Assembly (NCBI GenBank): GCA_018257865.1
Contig: JAEUBA010000004.1
Span: forward strand, 620,001-684,000
Origin: Stereocaulon alpinum
Taxonomy: Eukaryota; Ascomycota; Lecanoromycetes; Lecanorales; Stereocaulaceae
Length of the DNA stretch: 64,000 nt
Direction: 5' to 3'
Positions 33,323-42,425 of the stretch are shown piece by piece (the first letter of the stretch is position 1; each line of letters opens with the position of its first letter). The position numbers were made by a program, and so were the translations under genes. The notes below the pieces were generated by a model. It was not told the DNA's origin and did not search any database. It worked only from the letters and a program-made list of their open reading frames with translations.

Positions 33323-35431
33323 ATGTCCGAACCGCTCTCTTCACTAGCCTCTATCATTACTATTGCAGGAAGTGCTACAGATACCATTAGAAAGCTTTTG
33401 ACATTCTTTCATCGATTTCACAATGCGCCTGCTCGAGTCCATCAATGGCTCACAATGCTCGAATCTTTGCACTCAACTTTGTCCAGTCTGCAGCAATGTG
33501 GCCGGAACTTGGACCCACGATACCAATTTTCGTCACACTTCCAGCAGAGGCTTCTCAGCTGTGTAAATCAGCTGCAGATTTGTACGAGTGAGGTCGCTAG
33601 GATTGACGCAGAATTAGTAAAGGCGAGTTCCAATGGAGAGACGAAGTGGGACCACAAAGCCAGGAGATCATGGGAAAGGGCCAAGTGGGCCATGCTCGGA
33701 GACCACAAAATGAAGAAGGTCATGGGAACTATGAATATGTACCATTTCGAATTTGTAATGGAGCTTTTGAAGTTGTTGATGTAAGGCAATGGCATCTTTC
33801 GCATGTGTCTCTGTAGGTCGAAAGCTGATATTATCAACAGAACTCTTGAACGCACTCTCCCGCCGCCTCCGAATCCGCCGGTCGCCCCCCCATTGGGCCC
33901 TTTGCAGCAGCAACAACCAACTGAATCAGGAAATCAGCTGGAGCTGGCTCCTCGGAGATTGTCCAGAGCAGCCACAAATCCGACCGTCCACCTCATGGAG
34001 GGTACCGGGCCTGTGTCAGCAGCAACTCCCCGCCCGAAATCCTCACCAGCAGCCGTTGAGTACGATTTCCTGGACACAGTGTCGGCTCCTGCTTGTACCG
34101 TACTCTGGTCTCACCAATTGGTAAAATCAGCTGTCTCGATTTATTGGAACATTTCGGCCTGCAGATTCATGATTCGAGCAGGCCCAGTGATAAAGATGCG
34201 GTCCGGTCATTTCCGAAAGGCTCAGTGCGAGAGGTATCAGCAGATAGGATTTGGTCTGATCCTTTCGATCTATCTACCACAACAAATTCGTCAAAGTCTT
34301 GGTCTGGTTCTGTGCGATTTTCAAATGATGGTGAAAAATCGATCAAGAACTACGCTGCACTGGAGTATGGGCTTCCCAAAGACAGTATCTCCGGATGTAG
34401 AAGTTTTCAAATGTGCAAGAGCCGGATTGACTGGAAATATCAAACGCTTGCTGAGCCTTGGTAAGGCTAGTGCAAAAGACACTACGATATTCGGCACTAC
34501 CTTGTTGCACTCTGCATCCAAGTCGGGTAGTATGGAGCTGGTCTGCCTGCTCATCCAAGAAGGAGCCGATGTGAATGCTCAAGACGAGGATGGCGAGTCG
34601 CCGCTTCACGGCGCCATGGCAAGAAGCGACAACTATAATGTAGCAAGGACGCTGATTGAGAATGGCGCAGATCTGTCCAGTAGAGCCGTTGACGGTAAAA
34701 CACCGCTCCATAACATATTCAATAATACCATAAGCCATGTTTTGATGAGGGACGAGTGGCTCGAGAATATACTGCCAGATTCCGAGGCCATGTCAATCAC
34801 GCATTTCCTGGCTTGGAGTAGTCAAAGCACGCTTGAGATCTTCCAACGTGGTCATTCGTACGATGATGCCGACCTGTTGTCCGCCGACAATCTCGGAAGA
34901 ACTTGCTTGCATTTTGCTGCGTCCAGAGGCAACTTGAGAGTGTTGTCATACCTTGTACGACAAGTCTCATCGGAGGATGTGGAAAAGAAGGATATCCAAG
35001 GCCGAACGCCTCTTCACTACGCTGCTGAAAGCAGCAGAGCAGCAAGTGTCATCGACACGCTGGTGGGTAGGGGTTGCAATATCTATGCCATGGATGATAC
35101 AGGGCGGACCGCCTTGCACTGGGCAGCGCGATGGCATAACTTCGAGGCAGTCAAGAAGCTGATAGCGATTGTAGGTGGGAAATTTCTTCTCGTGACTGAT
35201 ACAAAGGGGCGAATACCTTCGCGGGAGGTATGCCAAAGAAGAGCACCGGCTCTTTACAAATATTTGGAAGATCTAGAGTCCTCCAGTGGATTGATTACTG
35301 AGCAATTGAGCACTAAACGTCTTCAGCGTGGTCGAGCAAGCCGTGGTGCCGGTTTAGAATTTCCGCTCGTCCTGAACATCGTTGGGATCTTGGCATTAAT
35401 CCTCATGATCCTTCTTGGGACTCCTGATTGA
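33323..35431 (+). CDS. Ankyrin protein with helical fungal STAND-type N-terminus and C-terminal membrane anchor
   Basis: Exons 33323..33780 and 33817..35431 give 690 residues; the 36-nt intron is very short. The N-terminal 150 residues (SSLASIITIAGSATDTIRKL, then amphipathic helices) resemble the helical domain found at the start of many fungal STAND/NLR-like proteins. A Pro-rich linker and a variable region follow, then VFKCARAG, which in related proteins precedes the ankyrin block. Ankyrin repeats run from about residue 235 to 480 (TLLHSASKSG, SPLHGAMARS, TPLHNIF, TCLHFAASRG, TPLHYAAESS, TALHWAARWH). A hydrophobic segment (LVLNIVGILALILMILLG) ends the protein, so a tail anchor is likely. 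No NACHT or NB-ARC ATPase is present. A second frame (34093-34464) is open across the variable part, so a missed intron or frameshift there is possible. Confidence 0.75.
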
Positions 35432-36286
35432 CGTTATGAAGTGCTCTATTCCAAGGCTAGTCTGGGACCTTTGTGGCCAGACGAAAATGCGGGTTGTGAT
35501 TAATGGAGCAGATATGATATAGACTAGTCCTCCAGCATGTACACCCTTGGCGCACGTACTTTCCTGATGAACAATTCTACCTCAATTCGGAGGAAAACAA
35601 CGTACCACCGATAAGCGGAAGTTTTTGGCCAGAAGAGGCGACTCTGAAAAGGGTTCTTTCGCGTCCAGAGGGCTCGCCACCCTCTGGATTTCCTGATAGT
35701 GTAACAGAACACCCTCATTAGTATATATAGATACTAGAATACGCGAATAAATCAATCAATCAATCAACAACGTACCACCTCGAATACTAAAGCCCCCATC
35801 TGCGAAGACATGTGAACGTGAGTACGGCCGACGTTCCACATATGAAATCTTCTAAGGTGAAGTCGATATCGTCTAAACCGAGGTTTTCGGTTTGGCGGAG
35901 CGGATGGGGAGAGGGCGAGGGAGGAAAGAGATGGTGGGATACTCTGCTTGCTGTATTGGAGTCAAAGCCACACCATACACCAAAACATCGCATCAGAAGC
36001 ATCTTATTTCCAGCATCAATATAAAAAACTATCACGCAATCGCCGTTCGGGTAGCAAAAAAGCTCTAATGGTTGTCAAGCAGAGCATTAGACATATCCCA
36101 ATTGCGGAAGCTGAAGAAGCACTCAGCAGATCAAGGAATGTGATGCCTTGACCGAATTAAAATTCCAAATGATACCATCGGATTCAACTTATCAGTGGTA
36201 CGCGTCCGGCCAACTGCCCATCGGGGTGAAAAATTGCGTAGGGAACGCTGTTATTTCTATTGGTGGCGCGTCGGTTGGAAACTGCC

Positions 36287-36517
36287 ATGGAGGCGGATGA
36301 GGATGACATTGGGAGGTATGCTGTGCGCGGAAATATGGGAGTATCGTCAAGCATGCGACTGGGTAAGCAATCAAAGGAGTACTGCATGTGGAGGCAGTGT
36401 ACAATTTGCATAGAGCACCACCATCTCCCAGCCCACTTCATCACTTCCCTCAAAAGCGTGTGCCGAGCCTGTTATCGAAAGTGTGCAGGAACGGAGAGGA
36501 GAGTTATAGCGCTATAG
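36287..36517 (+). CDS. Possible small Cys-rich protein (doubtful)
   Basis: A 76-residue ATG frame with a strong Kozak-like context (GCCATGG) starts MEADEDD and contains six cysteines in two groups, C-x4-C-x2-C and C-x2-C-x3-C, with three histidines between them. That spacing is reminiscent of a zinc-binding RING- or IBR-like fragment, but the domain is too short and the match is weak. It has no introns and no recognised homologue. It could be a remnant of a larger gene or a chance frame. Confidence 0.25.
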   Translation: MEADEDDIGRYAVRGNMGVSSSMRLGKQSKEYCMWRQCTICIEHHHLPAHFITSLKSVCRACYRKCAGTERRVIAL

Positions 36518-36716
36518 AGGGGGTTGAGTAGGTTGGGAGATGGGTTGGAGTGGTGAGGAGGAGGAGGATGTTCGGGTTAGGTGGGGGTGGGAGATGGGTT
36601 GGATGGTAAGGGGGAGGAGGAGGAGGGGGGAGAGTGAGAGGGGGTTGGACTGGTGAGGAGGAGGAATAGGGGGAGGGAAGTAGGAAGAGGGGGGAGGAGG
36701 ATGGGTGCGGAGGATT
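36515..36716 (+). repeat. Purine-rich, G-run low-complexity tract
   Basis: About 200 bases are almost all G and A on the plus strand with some T, with many GGG/GGGG runs and GGAGGAGG words. Two phrases recur: GGGAGATGGGTTGGA and GG(A/G/C)CTGGTGAGGAGGAGGA-like. The strand asymmetry makes G-quadruplex or triplex formation possible. No coding function is likely. Confidence 0.7.
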
Positions 36717-37404
36717 TTGATTCCCGGGGTTTTTGATATATCATGACAACAAAACATAAAGGGTAGATGTCATTAAGGAGCCTCGATTAGCCGTTATATC
36801 TTCTTGCCCCATTTTAGGGTCGACATTGTAAGAACTGATACTCATTCTATCATTGGGCGTGATGCTGCATCTGGCCGTAGGGGAGGTACCGAAATAGCTG
36901 TCGTGGAGGTTGTGCGACCACCTTATGAAAAATTGCTAGTTACACACAGGGCAGCAGTGAGACTATGTGATGTTAGCAAGTATTCAAAGATAATCATTCT
37001 TTGGGATGATGAGTCCTTAGAGCGAGAGGCCAAGGGATGAAACAACGTGGACGCCGAGCTTTGTCACACCTTCTGGTGGCACGTCTGGGGGCGAAGAGTC
37101 TGCTACCGCAATACCTCCCGAGCCTCCCTTCACAATTGTTTGAAATTGTATACAATGCTAGAACTTCATATAATGGACAGAACGAGGCATCTCTGCTTGT
37201 CATCCACATCTCTGGTCCTGCATGAGAAACTTGCGTATTCATCATCTAGCCATTGATGGCTCCGTAAAGTGAACGGATCGCACATGCCTCGTAGCTCATC
37301 CTCCCCTCAACATCTCAAAACCGACATACATACAGTCATATGCATCATCATAACGCCTGGAACGACCTCTAAACGTACCCTGTGAAGAGAGGTAAATTGA
37401 AACT

Positions 37405-38489
37405 TTAGACAAGGCCATCGTACAGTGAGAGTGCCGAAACAATTGTCTCGTCTCGCTTGCTGCCTTCTTTAAATTCAGCCATGTCCAATGAGCCGTTCTC
37501 GTCCTTGTCCATCATTCGGAAGATCTTCTTGACGCGCTTTTCGGGTGTGTCTTCATCAGGTGGGAGCTTGACCATTGAACCGACCTGAAGTGAGTGTTAG
37601 GTGCTTGTACTATAGATAGACATAGTGCACCACGAATCGTGTACTCACCATCTTATAGATGGCTTCCACAATCTGGAGCATCTCATTGTAGCTTATTTGA
37701 CCATCGCCGTCGATGTCGTAGAGTTGGAATGCCCAGTCTAGCTTGTCCTCCATCTTGCCTCTTGAGGTGACACTGAGCGCGCATATGAATTCTTTGAAGT
37801 CGATTGAGCCGGACTTATCTGCGTCGAAGACATTGAAGACGTAATCTGCGAATGAGGTAGGATCACCAAAAGGGAAAAATTGCTTGTAGATCTTCTGGAA
37901 TTCTTCTTTTGCGAGCATGCCCGAGGGGCAGTCCTTGAGGAAGCCTGAATAGAGAAAGCCTTGGTCAGCAGATGTGGCGTAAGTGAGTCCAGGGTGTGAA
38001 CTCACCTTTGTACCATTGTTGAAGCTCCTTCTTATCGAAATGGGTATCTTTCTGTAGCTGGTTCAGCTCATCTTGGGAGAGCTTTGACTGTCTGAGGGCA
38101 TGTAGGATCAGCGCCTGGTCGGTGGGGTCTTCAATGTCCCACACGGCCCATGGGCCCATAACATTAACAAATACGGCATCAAAGAGCTGAAGAATATTGA
38201 TATATAGAAGAGCCCAGAGTGGCCAAGCGGCTGGATAATAAGTTGGATCGGGATGCAATTTGCGGCCCCACCGAGCAAGCTTAGCGAGGCAACTGGCTTC
38301 TAAGATCGAGTTCATTGTCATGTTGGTAGCGCTGTTGCATAGATGCGTGGAGTGCAAATTGTGGGTCAAGATGGTGCGAGCCCATGGTCGCCATAGCAAG
38401 ATGCACAAGAAGGCTCGGCGGCGTCGAGTATAGCATGGCTGAAGACCGGCAAGAGACAGAGAAACGCACATAGCTTACCGGTTCCCCAT
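37405..38489 (-). CDS. NCS1: Neuronal calcium sensor-1/frequenin homologue
   Basis: This is a myristoylated EF-hand calcium sensor; in fungi it activates phosphatidylinositol 4-kinase and helps calcium tolerance. The four exons are 38489..38479, 38091..38006, 37944..37649 and 37584..37405, totalling 190 residues, exactly the family length. The first exon is only 11 nt and codes MGNR plus part of a codon; joining it to QSKLSQDEL restores the canonical N-myristoyl start (Gly2, Ser6). The first intron is 387 nt, by far the longest inferred here. EF-hand 1 is degenerate (KDCPSGMLAKEE), as in the family. EF2 (DADKSGSIDFKE), EF3 (DIDGDGQISYNE) and EF4 (DKDENGSLDMAE) have full calcium ligands. The open frames inside intron 1 (37965-38514) are not coding. 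Confidence 0.95.
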
Positions 38490-38883
38490 CCCGGAGCGTG
38501 CAACTACCAGTCACCCTTGATATCTCTACACTTGAAAAGGCGCAAAAGGAGACCGGATATTGTTCGAGTAGATGCGACGGCGAGGTTGAGAGGCAGAGGA
38601 AGGAGGGGTCAAGGCAAAGTCTTGTTAGGTTGAGTGTTGGTATGTTAGCGCCGTGGCAGCAGGTTATAGTGAGATTCTTAGGACATACGAATAGACAAAT
38701 AGAAGACTAAAGCTGAGCAACGAGGCAGCAGCATCAAGGATGATGAATAATATACGTACTACCTATTCTACCGTATGCAGGAAGAAGTAGGCGCTTCCAA
38801 GAACCCCACCATCAGCGGCAAGGGACCCTGGTTCGGGAATGCAATCTACGGTACCGTAAGAACCTTGGCGGACTTAATCGTGC
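38490..38883. promoter_or_regulatory. Divergent promoter between NCS-1 and MED4
   Basis: 394 bases lie between two head-to-head start codons. No clear TATA box was found. The function is inferred from layout. Confidence 0.5.
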
Positions 38884-39777
38884 ATGACAAGCTTCACCAG
38901 CTATCTTAACGGTTTAAAATCACTCCTTCCAGTAGCACCGCAGCCATTGACAATGAACGACATCATCCAAAGCCAACTCGACCGCGTCGAATCCGCCCTC
39001 GCAACTCTAATCGACTCCATAACCTCCTACAACCCCTCCATCCCCGCCACAACCGCCCTCATAACCGCAGACGACGAACTCAACCGCGGCCTCAAACGGC
39101 TAGCAACACATCAGCGCAATCATGCACATATACTACAGCTGCGCGAACAGATCACCCAGCACAATGAAAAAATAACAACCACGCTCACGACTCTGGCTTC
39201 TACGCGCGCTGATCTGCTCGCAACGCCTACGTCGCTGCCGCCGATGGAGATGAGGAATGTGCCGTATACGGAATTATTGGATTATGCAAAGAGGATAAGT
39301 CGTTTTACCGCGCCGCCTACTTTTCGACCGAATACGCTGCCGCCGACAGATGCGCCTATGCCTGCAGGTGCAGCTGTCAATGGCGCTGATACTGGCGCTG
39401 CGAAGGAGGGAGAAGGAGAGGGAGATGGGAAGGGGATTGGTATGGGATCGCTGGAGGATGCGGAGAAGAAGTGGCTGGATCCGCTGAGGGAGATACCGTT
39501 TGTGCCGTGGATTGGTGAGGACGTTATGAGGATGGGCGCGTTGGCGCAGATTCAGGGGATGGTGGAGAGCGGGGAGGATCCGGAGATGGTGGGGAGTGGT
39601 GGGGTGGAGGATGTTAAAAGAGAGGAGAGAGACGTTGGAGGGGGAATGGAGGGCGTGCAGGAGAGTCTTGGGCAGGTGGCGGGTGTGGCAGGTGGGGAAC
39701 AGAGACGGCAGGAGACGAGGGTGGAGAAGCCGAAGGTGTTTGGGGGATTGGATTTGTATGATCCTGACGACGAATGA
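38884..39777 (+). CDS. MED4: Mediator complex subunit 4
   Basis: This is an intron-free gene for 297 residues. Med4 is a middle-module subunit of Mediator, which links activators to RNA polymerase II in the nucleus. Family features: an N-terminal LDRVESALATLIDSI helix, a long coiled coil (about residues 60-115, with HILQLREQITQHNEKI), the signature NVPYTELLDYAKRISRFTAPP (about 120-145) followed by a Pro-rich piece, and the WLDPLREIPFVPWIGEDVMRMGAL block (about 195-220). The tail is Gly/Glu-rich and ends in GGLDLYDPDDE. Length fits the fungal family. Convergent with the following oxidoreductase (226 bp between stops). Confidence 0.92.
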   Translation: MTSFTSYLNGLKSLLPVAPQPLTMNDIIQSQLDRVESALATLIDSITSYNPSIPATTALITADDELNRGLKRLATHQRNHAHILQLREQITQHNEKITTTLTTLASTRADLLATPTSLPPMEMRNVPYTELLDYAKRISRFTAPPTFRPNTLPPTDAPMPAGAAVNGADTGAAKEGEGEGDGKGIGMGSLEDAEKKWLDPLREIPFVPWIGEDVMRMGALAQIQGMVESGEDPEMVGSGGVEDVKREERDVGGGMEGVQESLGQVAGVAGGEQRRQETRVEKPKVFGGLDLYDPDDE

Positions 39778-40003
39778 AAGACTGGAAGGAGAAGAGATCT
39801 TGAAGAACAACACACTCGACAATGCGACGACCTGGCATCCATATTTTCACGAAGATGGACAGAATTCAATTGTGTTGTCATCTAGTTGGTCATATAATCT
39901 TACTAGGATGTTGAATGAGGACTCTGCTACGCATTTCGTTGTCGAGGGCGTTACACCCAAGCCAAGTCCAGGAAAGCCTCCATCATCGTCATATCGGACC
40001 AAT

Positions 40004-41017
40004 TTACAGTGTAATGACCAGCTTCTTCCCACTCAAGCCCTTCTTATGCATATCCAGCGCCTTTTGCACGGCTTGGATGCCTCCATCGACCTTCTCAATG
40101 GCTGGGCTTGGTACGAAGGTCTTGTCGGCCAACGACCTTTCGAGCCACTCATTGAAGAGCCACCTCCCAAAGTCTTGTTCCAACACAACCCTAGCAGCGA
40201 AAATATTACTGCTTATCTCCACCCGTTCAGTTCGCCGAGCATCCTCAGGATACGGAAGTGTGAGGCAGAGCTTGCCACCATCAAAAGCTTCCAGGACCTC
40301 CACACACATTTGCGCGCTACCATGCTCCACGATGGCATCGTAGGCAATGACTATTTTCTCGTTCGCGGCTTTAAGAGACTGAGTAATTTTCTTGAAGACC
40401 GAGGAATCGTTGTAATCAAAAGTCTCATGTGCGCCAAGCTTCTTGACGTAGGCTGAATGTCGTGGACTGCAGACTCCGTAGACGGTGTAGCCAAGAGAAG
40501 CTGCAATCTGTATGGCAGCACTGCCAACAGATGACGAGGCACCCCAGACAAGGAAGCCGCCCTGACTTTTGGCCGGTGGTCGTGGGATGTCGAGGGCAAG
40601 GAAAATGCCCACGCCAGCGGTAGCAACGGCCATTGGGAGGATGGAACCCTCTTCAAAGCTTATAAAGCTTGGTAGTCTCGTGGCAGCGCAGTCTTTAAGG
40701 ATTGTGTATTGCTGAAAGGCACCATTGTCGTTGTTCTTCGAGGCCAAAACGTCAGCAAAGCCTGTTACCCTATCGCCCTTCTTGAAATGGCTGACACCTA
40801 ATCCGACTTCTTCGACTGTACCGGCAATGTCGCTGCCGAGAATAGTGGGATATGACTCTATGAAATTGCCCGACGATTGCATTTTCCAGTCGACAGGGTT
40901 TGTGGCGAACGCAGCATTCTTGACGAGTAGCTCATTGGCACCTGGTTTTGGGATTGGGCGCTCTTCAACGACGATTTGGGCGTTTTGCTCCTTGAGAATG
41001 GCTGCTTGATTTGACAT
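40004..41017 (-). CDS. Zinc-independent MDR-family oxidoreductase (enoyl-reductase-like)
   Basis: An intron-free gene for 337 residues of the medium-chain dehydrogenase/reductase superfamily, trans-enoyl-reductase-like branch. The N-terminal GroES-like part has PKPGANELLVKNAAFATNPVDWK and PTILGSDIAGTVEEVG, followed by HFKKGDRV. The nucleotide-binding part has WGASSSVGSAAIQIAASLGY, a form of the AxxGxxG fold. Zinc-ligand cysteines of true alcohol dehydrogenases are missing, so it is probably an NAD(P)H-dependent quinone or enoyl reductase. The frame extends to 41044 through a TTG, but the first ATG is at 41017 (MSNQAAILKEQ). A TATA box lies about 96 bp upstream, which suggests regulated expression. 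Substrate unknown. Confidence 0.88.
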   Translation of the reverse strand: MSNQAAILKEQNAQIVVEERPIPKPGANELLVKNAAFATNPVDWKMQSSGNFIESYPTILGSDIAGTVEEVGLGVSHFKKGDRVTGFADVLASKNNDNGAFQQYTILKDCAATRLPSFISFEEGSILPMAVATAGVGIFLALDIPRPPAKSQGGFLVWGASSSVGSAAIQIAASLGYTVYGVCSPRHSAYVKKLGAHETFDYNDSSVFKKITQSLKAANEKIVIAYDAIVEHGSAQMCVEVLEAFDGGKLCLTLPYPEDARRTERVEISSNIFAARVVLEQDFGRWLFNEWLERSLADKTFVPSPAIEKVDGGIQAVQKALDMHKKGLSGKKLVITL

Positions 41018-41112
41018 TGTAATAGAAGAGTTGGAATGGTTCAAAGTATGGTAGAGGAATCGCGTTTGTTCTTGGGGGGGGGGGAACGAAATATTGCTGT
41101 AAATGCTAGCTA

Positions 41113-41119
41113 TTATATA
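41113..41119 (-). promoter_or_regulatory. TATA box of the MDR oxidoreductase gene
   Basis: On the minus strand the sequence reads TATATAA, about 96 bases before the ATG at 41017, a normal distance for a fungal TATA promoter. Confidence 0.6.
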
Positions 41120-42425
41120 CTATTCCCAATCACGTCGGATTTTGGAGATAGCAGTCCGACATTAGTAATTGTAGGAGAAGAATCATCGTTCACCTTGATA
41201 ACAGACTATGACAGTAACACATGACATGGGAGAGGTGAGAAATGACGCCATGCACGTTGGGACATTGCTCCTGTCAAACATTGGACAAGGGTGCCTCTCC
41301 CCGCATGGTCACCGTACTTTTGCTGTGGACTTAGCTTAGCTCCGGCGGTTTCGTAAAGCCTTACTGAACCAGCTACCCTGCATGTCATACAGCAGCAAAG
41401 CCACTCAGCAGTGATGAGAAGTCTGGTTCACTACCTTATGGTAAGGGTTAGTTTGGCCTACTGGCTGCTATTGGCCCGCTCTTATCATCAGCAGATAGGC
41501 TGGTGAAGGTCCACGAATTCTGTTTGGTGGCCCCTCAAATACATGTTGTAGCAGCCAAAATGCAAGATTTGTGATGCAGTTGCAGTCATCAAGCAATAGT
41601 TGGAAGTCCTCTTGGGTCTTGTGCCTGGACTCACCAGCTGTTCAGAACATCATTGGCCGATACATACAATGTCGATTTGTCCTAATGTACGCTATGGACC
41701 GCGAAACGTATTCCAAAGGGACTCCATCATTGACTGAAGAAAGTAACACGTTCGCAAGGTAGCGGCAAGCTGGTACATTGGAAGACTATTTTGTAAGAAG
41801 TATGCGCGTTCCTTCACCACGTCGAAGGCGTAGTTCGAACAGGCCGACGCGTCGGTCTCAGGACGCGCAGACACTGGGCACAGCAGTCCGCAATTTCGAC
41901 TCTATGCGGAACAATCAGTACATATCGAAGTCTGCAGGAAGATTGAAACAGGCGCGAAGAGTAACCTTATCAATGGTTGGATATATAGGACATGTAGAGT
42001 GGCGTTGAAGGGTTCGGTGCTGCATGAAATTGGACGGCAGGATTTGATAGGTTCCCAGACTAAGGCTAGCTCAGGGGGTGGGGGGGTCACGATTCACGAA
42101 GGAGATCTTGAGACAAAGGACCCTCGGCCCCAACACTACTACTACCTTACTACTCGAACTCTTCATCCACTCCTTCATTGCCTTGTCTATCGGTCTATAC
42201 GTCTTTCTTTCTGTCTGTCATTTACAATCTACATCACACTCCTTACGAAGGCAGGAGCAGGCCCCTGCCGCTGCAATAATCAGCTTCACTCATTTAGCTG
42301 CGTTCATTGTTGACTCTCCTTTGCCTTTTATTCCGCCGTTGCCCACGGAACCCATGAATTGAGCGGGGCCCCAACCCATACACTACTCTTGGTTCTCGAC
42401 CAACTCATACTCACGAGTAAGAGCC
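41120..42425. other. Divergent intergenic region
   Basis: About 1.3 kb upstream of both the oxidoreductase (-) and the TBC gene (+). A G-run sits at 42071-42085. A long C/T-rich stretch at 42130-42370 looks like a promoter or leader of the TBC gene. No gene is supported. Confidence 0.5.

Larger units (their letters stand above)
35432..37404. other. 2 kb gene-poor region
   Basis: This lies between the ankyrin gene and NCS-1. It contains a short AATC microsatellite near 35747-35764, a small Cys-rich ORF (36287-36517) and a long purine-rich tract. No conserved gene is recognised. Confidence 0.5.

Noticed and set aside
37965..38471. 168-codon ORF overlapping NCS-1
   Set aside because: It reads through intron 1 and exon 2 of NCS-1 with no independent support; splicing to the 11-nt exon explains the conserved N-terminus.
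39596..40456. 286-codon plus-strand ORF
   Set aside because: It overlaps the MED4 end and lies antisense to the oxidoreductase. It has no domain and looks like a shadow of those genes.
41018..41044. Longer start for the MDR oxidoreductase
   Set aside because: It begins with TTG; the ATG at 41017 starts the conserved MSNQAAI sequence.
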